Below, one piece after another: positions 1-8,462 of a stretch of DNA of 21,106 nt. Position 1 is the stretch's first letter, and the number at the start of each line of letters is the position of its first letter. Origin of the DNA: JAYUHK01 sp043767025 (GTDB lineage Bacteria > Bacteroidota > Bacteroidia > Chitinophagales > Saprospiraceae); contig JAYUHK010000186.1 of assembly GCA_043767025.1 (NCBI GenBank), positions 1 through 21,106 on the forward strand, written 5' to 3'. Made by a program: the position numbers and the translations under genes. The notes below the pieces were generated by a model. That model ran no database searches. It saw only the letters and a program-made list of their open reading frames with translations, and had not been told where the DNA came from.

Positions 1-93
1 CAAAAACTTGAATTTCTACAAGGCACGTCTGAAAATACAGTGACTTTGAATAAAACGCTACTTGAAATTTTAGTAAAAAGATTTTTTGCGTAA
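1..93 (+). CDS. C-terminal end of an unidentified protein (partial)
   Basis: Reading frame 1 is open from the window edge to a TAA at 91-93, giving 30 residues that end in LLEILVKRFFA. The gene begins outside the window. No family can be recognised from this fragment. The next gene, trehalase, starts 78 bases later on the same strand and has its own promoter-like element, so the two may be transcribed separately. An open frame of this length can occur by chance, so confidence is limited. Confidence 0.45.
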   Translation, partial: QKLEFLQGTSENTVTLNKTLLEILVKRFFA

Positions 94-107
94 CGTGAGA
101 TTATAAG

Positions 108-139
108 TTGGCGATACCTTTGGGGGGTCAGTAACTTTG
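108..139 (+). promoter_or_regulatory. Candidate Bacteroidota promoter for the trehalase gene
   Basis: TAACTTTG at 132-139 fits the -7 consensus TAnnTTTG. A TTG at 108-110 lies 21 bases upstream as a possible -33 element. A second perfect -7 match, TACCTTTG, lies at 115-122 but has no well-spaced upstream element. Either would give a short leader before the ATG at 171. This is a sequence match only. Confidence 0.4.
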
Positions 140-170
140 TTTCATTTACTTGTTTCTAAAATAAAAATGT

Positions 171-1760
171 ATGAAAAAAATATCAATCTTATTTGTTGCT
201 ATCGCTTGCTTTTTTTTGGCGTGCCAGCCCAAGAAAGACGCTCCGATAGTGGAAACCAAAACGCATTTGAGTCCCGACCAACGCTACGGCGCACTGTTTG
301 ACGACGTGCAAAAATCAGAAATTTTTAAGGACAGTAAGACTTTTTGTGACTGCACGCCGACGCTGCCGACCGACGAAATCCTGCGGCTCTACAATCTTCA
401 AAAACAACAATCGGGGTTCAACTTGAAAGGCTTTGTGGATACTTATTTCGCGCTGCCTGCTGCCCATTCGGATAGTTTCAAAAGCGATACCTCGCTCTCT
501 TTGGAGCAACATATTCAGAGTCTTTGGTCGCCTCTGATGCGCCAGCCCGACTCTACGACCAACGGAACTTTGCTGCCTTTGCCCAAACCTTACATTGTGC
601 CGGGCGGACGGTTTGGCGAGATTTACTATTGGGACAGTTATTTTACGATGCTTGGCTTGCAGGCGGACAAGCGAACCGACGTTATGGCAAATATGTTGGA
701 TAATTTTGCGCATCTGATTGATAAACAAGGTTTTATACCCAACGGAAATCGTACCTATTACCTGACAAGAAGCCAACCGCCGTTTTTTAGTCTAATGGTT
801 GGGTTGTTGGCAGAAAGCGAGGGCGACTCGGTGTTGGTAAAATATTTGCCACAAATGGAAAAAGAATTTGCGTTCTGGAAGTCTGAAAATCCTAAAAATG
901 CTGATTTTTCTCATTGTGTCGAGCTTGGAGCTGAAAACTTGCTTTTTCGCTACTGCGACCAAGGAAAAACTCCGCGCCCCGAAGCCTACCGCGAGGACTT
1001 GAAAACAGCCCAAAAATCTGGGCGCGACAAGGAAGAAGTGTATCACAATTTGCGCTCTGCGGCGGAGTCGGGTTGGGATTTTAGCAGCCGATGGTTTGTA
1101 GATGAAAAAAATCTGACCACCATTCATACGATCGACATTGCGCCCGTTGATTTGAATTGTTTGATTTTTGCGCTCGAAGAAAATATCCACCGCGCCTATT
1201 TGCTCAAAAAAGACTACGAGCAAGCCACCAAGTGGGAAAAAATCGCGCAGCAACAGCGCAGCAACATTCAAAAATATTTTTGGGACTCCAAAAATGGCTT
1301 TTATATGGATTATGATTTGAAAAAAAATCAGCATACTGCCGTCCCGAATTTGGCTGCCGTTTATCCGCTTTTTTTCAAAATAGCCGATGCCAAACAAGCC
1401 GCTATCGTTGCGAAGCGAATCGAAAAAGATTTTTTGAAAGCGGGCGGACTCATTTCAACGCCCAATCACACAGGGCAGCAATGGGACGCGCCCAACGGCT
1501 GGTCGCCCCTGCAATGGATGACCATTCAGGGTTTGCGCAACTATGGGCAGGACAAACTCGCCAATACCATCGCCGAGCGTTGGGTCGCGCTTGCCAACAA
1601 AGTGTATAAAAAAACAGGCAAAATCCTCGAAAAATACAACGTAGAAGACCTATCCCTCGAGGCGGGCGGAGGCGAATATCCCGTCCAAGACGGGTTTGGG
1701 TGGACCAACGGCGTACTTCTTCGGTTGCTCAAAGAGAACAAACCCGATTATAGGAATTGA
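171..1760 (+). CDS. treA: Trehalase, GH37 family, lipoprotein
   Basis: Hydrolyses alpha,alpha-trehalose to two glucose molecules, probably in the periplasm or on a membrane surface. Residues 1-18 form a lipoprotein signal peptide ending in the lipobox FFLAC (Cys18). Both GH37 signatures are present: PGGRFGEIYYWDSYF (144-158) and QWDAPNGWSPLQ (437-448). The expected catalytic acid is Asp303 in SGWDFSSRW and the expected base is Glu502 in GGGEYPVQDGFGW, by analogy with E. coli trehalase. The length of 529 residues is normal and the enzyme looks complete. The start is the ATG at 171, directly before a typical KK-rich signal peptide; no Shine-Dalgarno sequence is seen. It stands alone, with no trehalose transporter or synthesis gene beside it, so a role in using external trehalose is inferred. 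The family is certain; treA versus treF naming is by location. Confidence 0.95.
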   Translation: MKKISILFVAIACFFLACQPKKDAPIVETKTHLSPDQRYGALFDDVQKSEIFKDSKTFCDCTPTLPTDEILRLYNLQKQQSGFNLKGFVDTYFALPAAHSDSFKSDTSLSLEQHIQSLWSPLMRQPDSTTNGTLLPLPKPYIVPGGRFGEIYYWDSYFTMLGLQADKRTDVMANMLDNFAHLIDKQGFIPNGNRTYYLTRSQPPFFSLMVGLLAESEGDSVLVKYLPQMEKEFAFWKSENPKNADFSHCVELGAENLLFRYCDQGKTPRPEAYREDLKTAQKSGRDKEEVYHNLRSAAESGWDFSSRWFVDEKNLTTIHTIDIAPVDLNCLIFALEENIHRAYLLKKDYEQATKWEKIAQQQRSNIQKYFWDSKNGFYMDYDLKKNQHTAVPNLAAVYPLFFKIADAKQAAIVAKRIEKDFLKAGGLISTPNHTGQQWDAPNGWSPLQWMTIQGLRNYGQDKLANTIAERWVALANKVYKKTGKILEKYNVEDLSLEAGGGEYPVQDGFGWTNGVLLRLLKENKPDYRN

Positions 1761-1800
1761 AAAGGCGGTGGTTGTGGAATGTGGCTAAAATAAATTACCC

Positions 1801-1816
1801 ATTTTTTCTTCATTCC
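1801..1816 (+). repeat. Copy 1 of an intergenic 14-16 bp motif
   Basis: ATTTTTTCTTCATTCC here is identical over 16 bases to 14984-14999. It shares TTTTTCTTCATTCC with the reverse strand of 18314-18327. All three copies are intergenic and lie near a TAnnTTTG element. Here the -7 element TACCTTTG starts 17 bases downstream. The motif is T-rich and of low complexity, so chance similarity is possible. Confidence 0.4.
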
Positions 1817-1833
1817 AGTTTCGGATATTTTCG

Positions 1834-1841
1834 TACCTTTG
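1834..1841 (+). promoter_or_regulatory. -7 promoter element upstream of the membrane protein gene
   Basis: TACCTTTG is a perfect TAnnTTTG match, 48 bases before the TTG start at 1890. No clear TTTG -33 element is seen at the usual distance; the region upstream holds the T-rich repeated motif at 1801-1816. The same octamer, TACCTTTG, precedes atpB. Confidence 0.5.
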
Positions 1842-1889
1842 TACTCGCTTTGACAGACTTTTTTTATTGACCAAATACGGCTTACTATT

Positions 1890-2870
1890 TTGTTGAGTTT
1901 ATTTCGTGGCAACCAAATTTTTGCAGGATTTGCGCTGCTGCTCTACATCATTCTGCTGCGCTTTTCTACCTTCGCTTTGCCGTCCGATTGGCAGCCGACG
2001 GGAGCTGGCGTGTTCTCGCAAGCCGTCTATCATTGGGTAGGAATACATACTTTGGCTGCCAACATCGTGTCCGTTGCATTGATTTTTCTTCAAGCCGTCG
2101 CTCTCAACACGATGAGCGTTCAGTACAGAATGACAGACGAAACCAATTTTTTCGTGGGCGTTTTTTACGTACTTTTAGCTTGTTACATTCCAGATTTTCT
2201 GCATCTTTCGCCTATTTTGATGGCAAATACGTTCATGGTAATTGCTCTTTTTTCACTCTTCGAAACGTACAGAAAGCACGCCTGCGCCGACCATATTTTT
2301 AACACTGGATTGTGGGTTGGGGTAGCCAGTTTGTTTTATGGCAGTACGATTGTTTTCATACTTCTTACCTTTCTTGGTTTGGGTATCTTGCGACCATTCA
2401 AGTGGCGAGAACGGGTGATTTTGCTCTGCGGATTGGTAGTTCCGCTTTTTTTGACATTCACTTATTACCTTTGGAACAATAAAAGCGATTTTTTTTGGAA
2501 CGAACAAATTGAGAAAAATATCAGTTTTCTCAATTTTGTGGGCGAGCTTCAAGCGTTGGATTATCTCAAACTCGGACTTTTTGGCGCATTGCTTCTGATA
2601 GCACTTTTCAACGCCAATGCGTATGGCATGAAGCGGAGTATTCAGGTCCAAAAATACCAACAAGTACTCTACGTTTGGTTTGTTATTGCAGCCGCTCCGT
2701 TGCTTTTTCAGTCCAATATTGGTTTAGAATATTTATTGATGCTGGTCATTCCGTTGGGGCTTTTTCTTTCTTTCACATTCTCCAAAATGCGTCCGCCCGT
2801 CGCTGACGCGCTGCATATTTTGCTCTTTACTGGCGCATTGTTGTTTCAATACGTCCATTTGGTAGGATAA
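1890..2870 (+). CDS. Polytopic membrane protein, DUF6427-like
   Basis: A 326-residue integral membrane protein with about nine or ten hydrophobic helices, roughly at residues 11-30, 52-74, 87-104, 108-125, 139-166, 174-195, 227-245, 258-274, 280-298 and 305-324. No catalytic motif is visible. Its size, helix pattern and a start beginning LSLFRGNQ resemble the Bacteroidota-specific DUF6427 family, whose function I do not know. The first codon is TTG at 1890 (another TTG follows at 1893); no ATG lies near the N terminus in this frame. A TAnnTTTG element at 1834-1841 supports transcription from this gap. A 102-base gap separates it from purQ, so a shared transcript is possible but not shown. The family call is tentative; the membrane topology is clear. 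Confidence 0.8.
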   Translation: MLSLFRGNQIFAGFALLLYIILLRFSTFALPSDWQPTGAGVFSQAVYHWVGIHTLAANIVSVALIFLQAVALNTMSVQYRMTDETNFFVGVFYVLLACYIPDFLHLSPILMANTFMVIALFSLFETYRKHACADHIFNTGLWVGVASLFYGSTIVFILLTFLGLGILRPFKWRERVILLCGLVVPLFLTFTYYLWNNKSDFFWNEQIEKNISFLNFVGELQALDYLKLGLFGALLLIALFNANAYGMKRSIQVQKYQQVLYVWFVIAAAPLLFQSNIGLEYLLMLVIPLGLFLSFTFSKMRPPVADALHILLFTGALLFQYVHLVG

Positions 2871-2972
2871 AAATTACACAAATCCGATTGGAGCGACATC
2901 TATTGACCGTCAAAAATTGTTTACTATTGTTGGAAATACATTTATTTTTTGTCACCCTATATTTTTTAAAAA

Positions 2973-3665
2973 ATGAAATTTGCTGTTGTTACATTTCCAG
3001 GCTCCAACTGCGACGACGATATGGCGTACGCATTGGAAACAACAACAGGCGCGCCCGTTGAGCGACTTTGGCACAAAGATGCAGCCCTGCCTGCCGACGT
3101 AGAGTGTGTGGTGCTGCCGGGCGGATTTTCTTATGGCGACTATCTTCGTTGTGGCGCGGTAGCTCGGTTTTCGCCCATCATGCAAGCCGTCATCGAATTT
3201 GCCAACAACGGCGGCTATGTGGTAGGCATCTGCAACGGCTTCCAAATCCTCTGCGAGTCTGGCTTGTTACCGGGAGTTTTGCTGCGCAACGACCGCCAAA
3301 AATTTATTTGTAAAAATATTTTTCTAAAAACCCAAACGAAAAAAACAGCTTTCACGCAGCAATTAGACGAAGAAAAAATATTTAAAATTCCTATCGCTCA
3401 CGCCGAAGGTCGCTACCACGCCGATGCCGCCACGATGCAGGAACTTATCGACCACGACCAAATTATATTCAAATATTGCGATGAAAATGGAAGCATCACA
3501 GAAGCCGCCAATCCCAACGGAACTGCGCTCAACATCGCTGGTGTATGCAATCGCCGCCGCAACGTATTCGGCATGATGCCACACCCAGAGCGAGCCGCCG
3601 ACTCCGCGTTGGGAAATACCGACGGACTGCTGCTGCTCCAAAGCCTTGCGCAATCCAAAAATTAA
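2973..3665 (+). CDS. purQ: Phosphoribosylformylglycinamidine synthase, glutaminase subunit PurQ
   Basis: PurQ releases ammonia from glutamine for the PurL synthase, which converts FGAR to FGAM in purine biosynthesis, with PurS as third partner. The 230 residues fit a class I glutamine amidotransferase. Visible parts are the N-terminal FPGSNCDDD (8-16), VVLPGGFSYGDYLRCGA (46-62), the nucleophile Cys87 in VVGICNGFQ, and the His204/Glu206 pair in MMPHPER. The length is normal for stand-alone PurQ, so this organism uses the split PurSQL enzyme rather than a single large PurL; purL and purS are not in this window. The next gene begins 44 bases downstream on the same strand, but acyl-CoA dehydrogenase has no obvious link to purine synthesis. 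The ATG at 2973 sits directly before the conserved KFAVVTFPG start. Confidence 0.96.
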   Translation: MKFAVVTFPGSNCDDDMAYALETTTGAPVERLWHKDAALPADVECVVLPGGFSYGDYLRCGAVARFSPIMQAVIEFANNGGYVVGICNGFQILCESGLLPGVLLRNDRQKFICKNIFLKTQTKKTAFTQQLDEEKIFKIPIAHAEGRYHADAATMQELIDHDQIIFKYCDENGSITEAANPNGTALNIAGVCNRRRNVFGMMPHPERAADSALGNTDGLLLLQSLAQSKN

Positions 3666-3709
3666 GATTTTGCCTTTTCCAAATAAAATGTACCAAATAA
3701 ATCCTTATT

Positions 3710-4873
3710 ATGTTTTTTGAATTATCAGAAGAACAATTAGCTGTGAAAGAAGCAGCTCGCGAAATTGCCCAAAAAGAACTGAAGCCCGGCGTAATCGAGC
3801 GCGACTCCAAAATGATCTATCCGACCGAACAAATCCAAAAGCTCAAAGAACTCGGGTTTTTGGGCATGATGGTCGCCCCCGAATATGGCGGCGGCGGCAT
3901 GGACACTTTGAGTTATGTGTTGGCGATGGAAGAATTTTCGAAAGTAGATAATTCTTGTTCGGTCATCGTTTCGGTCAATAACTCACTCGTTTGCGCAGGC
4001 ATCGAAAAGTACGGCAGCGACGCACAAAAGAAACAGTACCTGACCAAGTTAGCCACTGGCGAATGGATTGGGGCTTTTTGCCTTTCCGAACCCGAAGCAG
4101 GGAGCGACGCTACCAGCCAACGCACGACCGCAATAGACATGGGCGACCACTACCTCGTGAACGGAACGAAAAACTGGATTACCAATGGTGGTTCGTCCCA
4201 ACTCCACATCGTCATCGCCCAAACGGATACTTCCAAAGGTCATCGTGGCATCAACGCGCTGCTCGTAGAAGCCTCTTGGGACGGCGTAGTAATCGGTGCC
4301 AAAGAAGACAAACTCGGTATTCGGAGCAGCGACACGCACACGATTATGTACACGGACGTGAAAGTGCCGAAAACCAACCGCATCGGCGACGACGGCTTTG
4401 GGTTCAAATTTGCGATGAAAGTTCTTTCTGGCGGTCGCATTGGCATCGCTTCGCAAGCTCTCGGCATCGCTGCTGGAGCCTACGAACTTTCAGTCGCCTA
4501 CGCCAAAGAGCGCGAAGCCTTCGGCAAACCTATCAGCCAACACCAAGCCATTGCGTTCAAATTGGCGGAGATGGCGACCGATATTGAAGCCGCTCGCCTC
4601 ATGGTGTACCGTGCAGCATGGCTCAAAGATCAAGGAAAAGATTATGACATTGCCAGCGCAATGGCGAAATTATTTGCTTCGGCAGCAGCTATGAAACACA
4701 CAGTGGAAGCCGTCCAGATTCACGGCGGCTACGGCTTCGTGAAAGAATATCATGTGGAGCGGCTGATGCGCGATGCAAAAATTACACAGATATATGAAGG
4801 CACGAGCGAAGTGCAGAAAGTCGTTATTTCGCGCAGCGTGTTGCAGGGAAATCTGTATTTGCCGATATTATAA
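3710..4873 (+). CDS. Acyl-CoA dehydrogenase
   Basis: A flavoprotein that carries out the first, alpha,beta-dehydrogenation step of acyl-CoA degradation and passes electrons to electron-transfer flavoprotein. The 387 residues cover all three ACAD domains. Seen are the FAD/substrate motif AFCLSEPEAGSDA (122-134), the second flavin-contact stretch WITNGG (156-161), and the C-terminal signature GGYGFVKEYHVERLMRD (339-355). The catalytic base is Glu363 in IYEGTSEVQ, the position used by short-chain and butyryl-CoA dehydrogenases. That suggests a short-chain or butyryl-type substrate, but chain length cannot be settled from sequence alone. No etf or thiolase gene is in the window. It lies 44 bases after purQ and 15 bases before the metalloprotease gene, suggesting a transcript shared with the latter. 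Confidence 0.93.
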   Translation: MFFELSEEQLAVKEAAREIAQKELKPGVIERDSKMIYPTEQIQKLKELGFLGMMVAPEYGGGGMDTLSYVLAMEEFSKVDNSCSVIVSVNNSLVCAGIEKYGSDAQKKQYLTKLATGEWIGAFCLSEPEAGSDATSQRTTAIDMGDHYLVNGTKNWITNGGSSQLHIVIAQTDTSKGHRGINALLVEASWDGVVIGAKEDKLGIRSSDTHTIMYTDVKVPKTNRIGDDGFGFKFAMKVLSGGRIGIASQALGIAAGAYELSVAYAKEREAFGKPISQHQAIAFKLAEMATDIEAARLMVYRAAWLKDQGKDYDIASAMAKLFASAAAMKHTVEAVQIHGGYGFVKEYHVERLMRDAKITQIYEGTSEVQKVVISRSVLQGNLYLPIL

Positions 4874-4888
4874 AAAAATAAAAATAGT

Positions 4889-5689
4889 ATGATTGGAGCT
4901 TTTCGTATCGTCACTATCGCTAATATTCCCGTCCAAATACACTGGACGTTTGGGCTGCTTGTGGCTTGGATAGGCTATTCGGGCTGGACGGAGGGCGCAG
5001 ATACCGAAACGCTTTTGTGGCTTTACGCGTTGGTTTTTTCACTTTTTTTTTGTGTCGTGTTGCACGAGTTTGGTCATGCGATGGCGGCTCGTCGCTACGG
5101 CATCGGGACGCACGACATTACACTTTCGCCCATCGGCGGCGTGGCGCGTTTGGACAGTATTCCGGAGCAGCCGCGCCACGAGTTTGTAGTCGCCATCGCA
5201 GGTCCGGCGGTCAATGTAGCGATTGCTTTGCTGCTGGGACTTATTTTTGGAGCAGTGATGCTTTTTCAGAAAGCGAATATAATGGACGTGATTCGAGAAA
5301 TGTCGCAGGGCAGCGATTTTCTGATTCGAGAATATGTGTGGCTTGCTTTCATCTTACAGTTGATGGTCGCCAATGTGATGTTGGTACTTTTCAATCTGAT
5401 TCCTGCTTTTCCGATGGACGGCGGACGTATTTTTAGGGCGTTGCTTTCTGCCCGCATCGGTCGCTTGCGGGCTACGCTGATTGCTGCTCGGTTGGGACAA
5501 ATATTGGCGGTTGCTTTTTTTGTGATGGGTATTTGGAAAGAACAATATGTGACGAGTTTGATAGGAATTTTTGTTTTTTATACTGCCGCCTATGAGTACA
5601 AAGCGGTAAAAATGCAGCACGAATACCAACTGCGAAGTTCTCAACAGTCAGCGACAGCCGACGCGGACGAAATTACTTTTGAGATATAA
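4889..5689 (+). CDS. Site-2 protease family (M50) membrane metalloprotease
   Basis: An intramembrane zinc metalloprotease of the SpoIVFB/rhomboid-independent S2P type, expected to cut membrane-embedded substrates. The zinc motif is HEFGH (His59, Glu60, His63) in VVLHEFGHAMAARRYG. The third ligand is Asp177 in NLIPAFPMDGGR, the usual NxxPxxPxDGG motif. About six hydrophobic segments are visible, near residues 15-32, 42-62, 99-125, 150-172, 200-217 and 222-236. At 266 residues it has neither the PDZ domain of RseP-type nor the CBS pair of other S2P members; the last 25 residues are a polar tail. The gene starts 15 bases after the acyl-CoA dehydrogenase stop, so co-transcription is likely. The substrate is unknown. 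The ECF sigma/anti-sigma pair 1.6 kb downstream is a conceivable but unsupported target. Confidence 0.88.
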   Translation: MIGAFRIVTIANIPVQIHWTFGLLVAWIGYSGWTEGADTETLLWLYALVFSLFFCVVLHEFGHAMAARRYGIGTHDITLSPIGGVARLDSIPEQPRHEFVVAIAGPAVNVAIALLLGLIFGAVMLFQKANIMDVIREMSQGSDFLIREYVWLAFILQLMVANVMLVLFNLIPAFPMDGGRIFRALLSARIGRLRATLIAARLGQILAVAFFVMGIWKEQYVTSLIGIFVFYTAAYEYKAVKMQHEYQLRSSQQSATADADEITFEI

Positions 5690-5700
5690 GGAATGTAAAT

Positions 5701-5728
5701 AGTTATAAGTTATAAGTTTTTAATTTTG
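5701..5728 (+). repeat. Degenerate 7-bp tandem repeats, site 1
   Basis: Four 7-base units follow each other without gaps: AGTTATA, AGTTATA, AGTTTTT, AATTTTG, and the next bases begin AGTC. The array starts 12 bases after the stop of the metalloprotease gene. The units resemble the reverse complement of the array at 15892-15926. The period is clear, but with only two exact copies the statistical support is modest. Confidence 0.5.
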
Positions 5729-5785
5729 AGTCGTCATAAACTATTGAAAATCAACGAATTATGTCCAATATTAAATGTCATCTAT

Positions 5786-5810
5786 TTAAGTGCAAGGACT
5801 TAATTTTTTT
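5786..5810 (+). terminator. Possible weak terminator between the metalloprotease gene and kmo
   Basis: TTAAGT (5786-5791) pairs with ACTTAA (5798-5803) across a 6-base loop and is followed by seven Ts (5804-5810). The stem is short and AT-rich, so it would be weak. Its place between two same-strand genes fits a boundary. Confidence 0.3.
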
Positions 5811-5854
5811 CCGAAAGCAATCATTCAAACCAAAATAATTGTAAAATATATACC

Positions 5855-7204
5855 ATGCAAACACGAAAAAAAGCCGTCATCGTAGGCGCAGGATTGGTCG
5901 GCACTTTGTGGGCGATTTTTCTTGCAAAACGCGGTTATGAAATAGACGTTTTCGAGCGGCGCGGCGATATGCGAAAAGCAGGCTACGTCGGCGGTCGCTC
6001 CATCAATCTCGCCATGAGCGAGCGAGGTTGGAAAGCAGTCACAAAAGCGGGTATTTTAGAAAAAATAAGACGCGTCGCAATCCCCATGAGCGGACGCATT
6101 ATGCACAGCGTGGACGGAATCCTGACGCAACAAGCCTACGGAAAATCCGACGAAGCGATTTATTCCGTGTCGCGCGGAGGCTTGAATTTGGAGCTGCTGA
6201 ACATCGCATCTACGATGCCCAATATTCGCTTTCACTTTCTACATCGCTGTCTGGGATTGGATTCTTCAAGCAATATTCAGTTTGAAGACGAACAAACTGG
6301 CGAACAAATTACTGTGGCGTGTCCGTTGATATTCGGCACCGACGGCGCGTATTCGGTTGTCCGCAGCAGTCTTCAAAAACTGCCACGATTCAATTTTTCG
6401 CAGTCCTACCTCGAGCATGGCTACAAAGAATTGAGCATACCTGCCGACGCTAACGGCTGTCACGTTTTGGATAAAAACGCACTTCATATCTGGGCGCGCA
6501 AGTCGTTTTTGATGATAGCTTTGCCCAATTCGGACGGTAGTTTTACTTGCACACTTTTTCATACTTTCAGTGGCGAGGAAGGCTTCGACGCACTCCAAGA
6601 CGAGAAACAAATTATGAATTTTTTTAATAAGTATTTTGCGGACATAGTGCCAATTATGCCCAATTTACTGACCGAATTTCAGCAAAATCCGACTTCTACG
6701 CTCGTCACCATGCGCTGCGCTCCTTGGCAGCACCAACATAAAATATTGCTTATCGGCGACGCGTCGCACGCCATCGTTCCGTTTTATGGGCAGGGAATGA
6801 ACGCTGGATTTGAAGATTGCACCATTTTGGACGCTCTGATTGACAAGCACCAAGAGGACTGGGCGGCGATTTTGGAGGAGTTCAACGACACGCGAATCCC
6901 CGACGCAGACGCGATTGCAGAACTTGCGCTGCGCAATTTTATCGAAATGCGCGACTTGGTGGGCGACCCAATGTTTTTGCTGCGCAAAAAAATCGCCGCC
7001 CGCCTCCACGAAAAATTTCCCAATGATTTTCTTCCAGTCTATTCTATGATTAGCTTCAGCAACACGCCTTACCGCATCGCGCTCCGAGAGGACGACGCTC
7101 AAAATCAGCTTTTTGAACAGATTTTGGCACTTCCCAACATCGCCGAGCGGTGGGACGGCGAACAGGTAGAGCAAATATTCCACGATTGGCTTTCCAAAAA
7201 ATAA
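5855..7204 (+). CDS. kmo: Kynurenine 3-monooxygenase (FAD-dependent)
   Basis: Hydroxylates L-kynurenine to 3-hydroxykynurenine with NADPH and O2, a step of oxidative tryptophan breakdown and of de novo NAD synthesis through quinolinate. The 449 residues have the p-hydroxybenzoate hydroxylase-type fold. Seen are the FAD-binding GAGLVG (11-16) with the acidic end at DVFERR (31-36), the KMO-typical GGRSINLAMSERGW (46-59), SVSRGGLN (104-111), the YLEHGYKEL segment (185-193), and the second FAD motif GDASHAIVPFYGQGMNAGFED (starting at 301). These specific segments favour KMO over general flavoprotein monooxygenases. The ATG at 5855 precedes the flavin motif by the usual 10 residues. No other kynurenine pathway gene (tryptophan dioxygenase, kynureninase, HAAO) lies in the window, so the gene looks solitary here. 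Confidence 0.93.
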   Translation: MQTRKKAVIVGAGLVGTLWAIFLAKRGYEIDVFERRGDMRKAGYVGGRSINLAMSERGWKAVTKAGILEKIRRVAIPMSGRIMHSVDGILTQQAYGKSDEAIYSVSRGGLNLELLNIASTMPNIRFHFLHRCLGLDSSSNIQFEDEQTGEQITVACPLIFGTDGAYSVVRSSLQKLPRFNFSQSYLEHGYKELSIPADANGCHVLDKNALHIWARKSFLMIALPNSDGSFTCTLFHTFSGEEGFDALQDEKQIMNFFNKYFADIVPIMPNLLTEFQQNPTSTLVTMRCAPWQHQHKILLIGDASHAIVPFYGQGMNAGFEDCTILDALIDKHQEDWAAILEEFNDTRIPDADAIAELALRNFIEMRDLVGDPMFLLRKKIAARLHEKFPNDFLPVYSMISFSNTPYRIALREDDAQNQLFEQILALPNIAERWDGEQVEQIFHDWLSKK

Positions 7205-7293
7205 TTTATCGCACGGTTTAAACCTTTTTCTTTGTCGGCAGTCATAGATTGTGAAAAATGACTTTTTGAAAAACCAACTGAACACATTTTTCT

Positions 7294-7848
7294 TTGAAAA
7301 TAGAAGAAAGCGACGAAGCCATTTTGGAGATGTTGCTCACCGATGCAGATGCGGAGCGTGGGTTCAGGTTGTTGATGCGCCAATACCAAGAAAAACTGTA
7401 TTGGCTCGTCCGACGAATGGTGTTGGAGCATGAAGATGCCAACGATGTGGTGCAGAACACTTTTATCAAAGTCTATCGCAACATTCATAACTTCAAGGGC
7501 AATGCCAAACTTTATACTTGGCTTTATCGGATTGCGACCAACGAGGCGATTAGTTTTTTGGAACAAAAAAATAAAAAAAGACTTACTTCTTTGGACGAAG
7601 AAGGAAGTATCATCGGGCAACAACTTCGAGCAGATACTTACTTTGACGGCGACGAAGTGCAGATACGGCTTCAACAAGCGGTTGCGCAGCTGCCCGAAAA
7701 ACAACGAATGGTGTTCAATCTTCGCTATTTTGAAGAAATGAGTTATGAGGAGATGTCGGGCGTGTTGGAAACTTCGGTTGGCGCATTGAAAGCATCTTAT
7801 CACCACGCAGCAAAAAAAATCGAGGCTTTTTTTAGTGAGCCAGTATGA
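7294..7848 (+). CDS. ECF-family RNA polymerase sigma factor
   Basis: A group 4 sigma factor of 184 residues that should direct RNA polymerase to a small regulon. Region 2 spans about 25-92 and contains EDANDVVQNTFIKVYR (47-62) and the aromatic LYTWLYRIATNEA (73-85). Region 4 spans about 123-180, with LPEKQRMVFNLRYFEEMSYEE and a helix-turn-helix ending near GALKASYHHA. The start is a TTG at 7294: an in-frame stop lies at 7279-7281, and the next ATG (codon 13) would cut into the conserved first helix. The anti-sigma-like gene starts 25 bases downstream and a secreted Spy-like gene follows, which points to an envelope signal. Autoregulation is common in such loci but no shared promoter motif was identified. 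Confidence 0.92.
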   Translation: MKIEESDEAILEMLLTDADAERGFRLLMRQYQEKLYWLVRRMVLEHEDANDVVQNTFIKVYRNIHNFKGNAKLYTWLYRIATNEAISFLEQKNKKRLTSLDEEGSIIGQQLRADTYFDGDEVQIRLQQAVAQLPEKQRMVFNLRYFEEMSYEEMSGVLETSVGALKASYHHAAKKIEAFFSEPV

Positions 7849-7873
7849 TAAAAAATAATTATTTATAAGCAAA

Positions 7874-8398
7874 ATGAATACACAAAAGAACGAAATCTTG
7901 GAAGAATTGGAGGAATTATCTCCGATATTGACCAAACTAAAAAAATCAGGTGCGGCAAATTTTCGAGTTCCAGATGATTATTTTGAAAAATTAACGGATT
8001 CCGTTGCTTCAAAAATTCATTTCGTGCCTGCGGTGTCCCAAAAGACAGTGCCTGCGCCGCAGCCAAGCCGATGGGCAATTTTTTTACAAAATCTGTGGCA
8101 ACCTTATCGGGTTATTCAGTTCGCGTCGCTGTTTGTCTTGCTCGGAGCGGGCTGGTGGTGGATGTCGAAGCCGCAAAAAAATATTTTGTCTGACGCAACG
8201 GCGTTCAACTCCGAAGAAGTGCGTTCCTATATTGACCAAAATCTGGAGGATTTTGACGAACAATCGCTCATCAAATCCACTCTAATAGAGGCAGATGTAG
8301 AGTCTTTGACTCCCAAAATGGAGGAAAAAGATATGGAAAATTATTTGCACGAGTCAATAGACGGCTTGACAGACAAGGATTTAGAAAAATTATTGTAA
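7874..8398 (+). CDS. Membrane-anchored anti-sigma factor-like protein
   Basis: A 174-residue protein with one membrane helix at about 80-97 (ending GAGWWWM), a cytoplasmic N-terminal part and an acidic C-terminal part. The N-terminal phrase FRVPDDYFEKL (30-40) matches a pattern I associate with Bacteroidota proteins encoded right after ECF sigma genes. The C-terminal stretch is rich in Asp and Glu (for example YIDQNLEDFDEQ). It follows the sigma gene by 25 bases, so an inhibitory partnership with that sigma factor is inferred from position and topology. No zinc-binding anti-sigma motif (HxxxCxxC) is present, so it is not a ZAS-type anti-sigma. The start ATG at 7874 is clear. Confidence 0.75.
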   Translation: MNTQKNEILEELEELSPILTKLKKSGAANFRVPDDYFEKLTDSVASKIHFVPAVSQKTVPAPQPSRWAIFLQNLWQPYRVIQFASLFVLLGAGWWWMSKPQKNILSDATAFNSEEVRSYIDQNLEDFDEQSLIKSTLIEADVESLTPKMEEKDMENYLHESIDGLTDKDLEKLL

Positions 8399-8462
8399 GA
8401 AATTAACTCGTTTTTATTGTTACTCCAAATCATATTCAAAAAATTTATATACACTCTCAAAT

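Noticed and set aside
7215..7224. Palindrome GGTTTAAACC followed by TTTTTC after kmo, as a terminator
   Set aside because: The palindrome has no loop and only a 5-bp possible half-stem; it cannot form a stable terminator hairpin.
6665..7935. Minus-strand frames of 206 and 276 codons opposite the kmo end, the sigma factor gene and the start of the anti-sigma-like gene
   Set aside because: They overlap recognisable plus-strand genes and show no conserved motifs or plausible starts.
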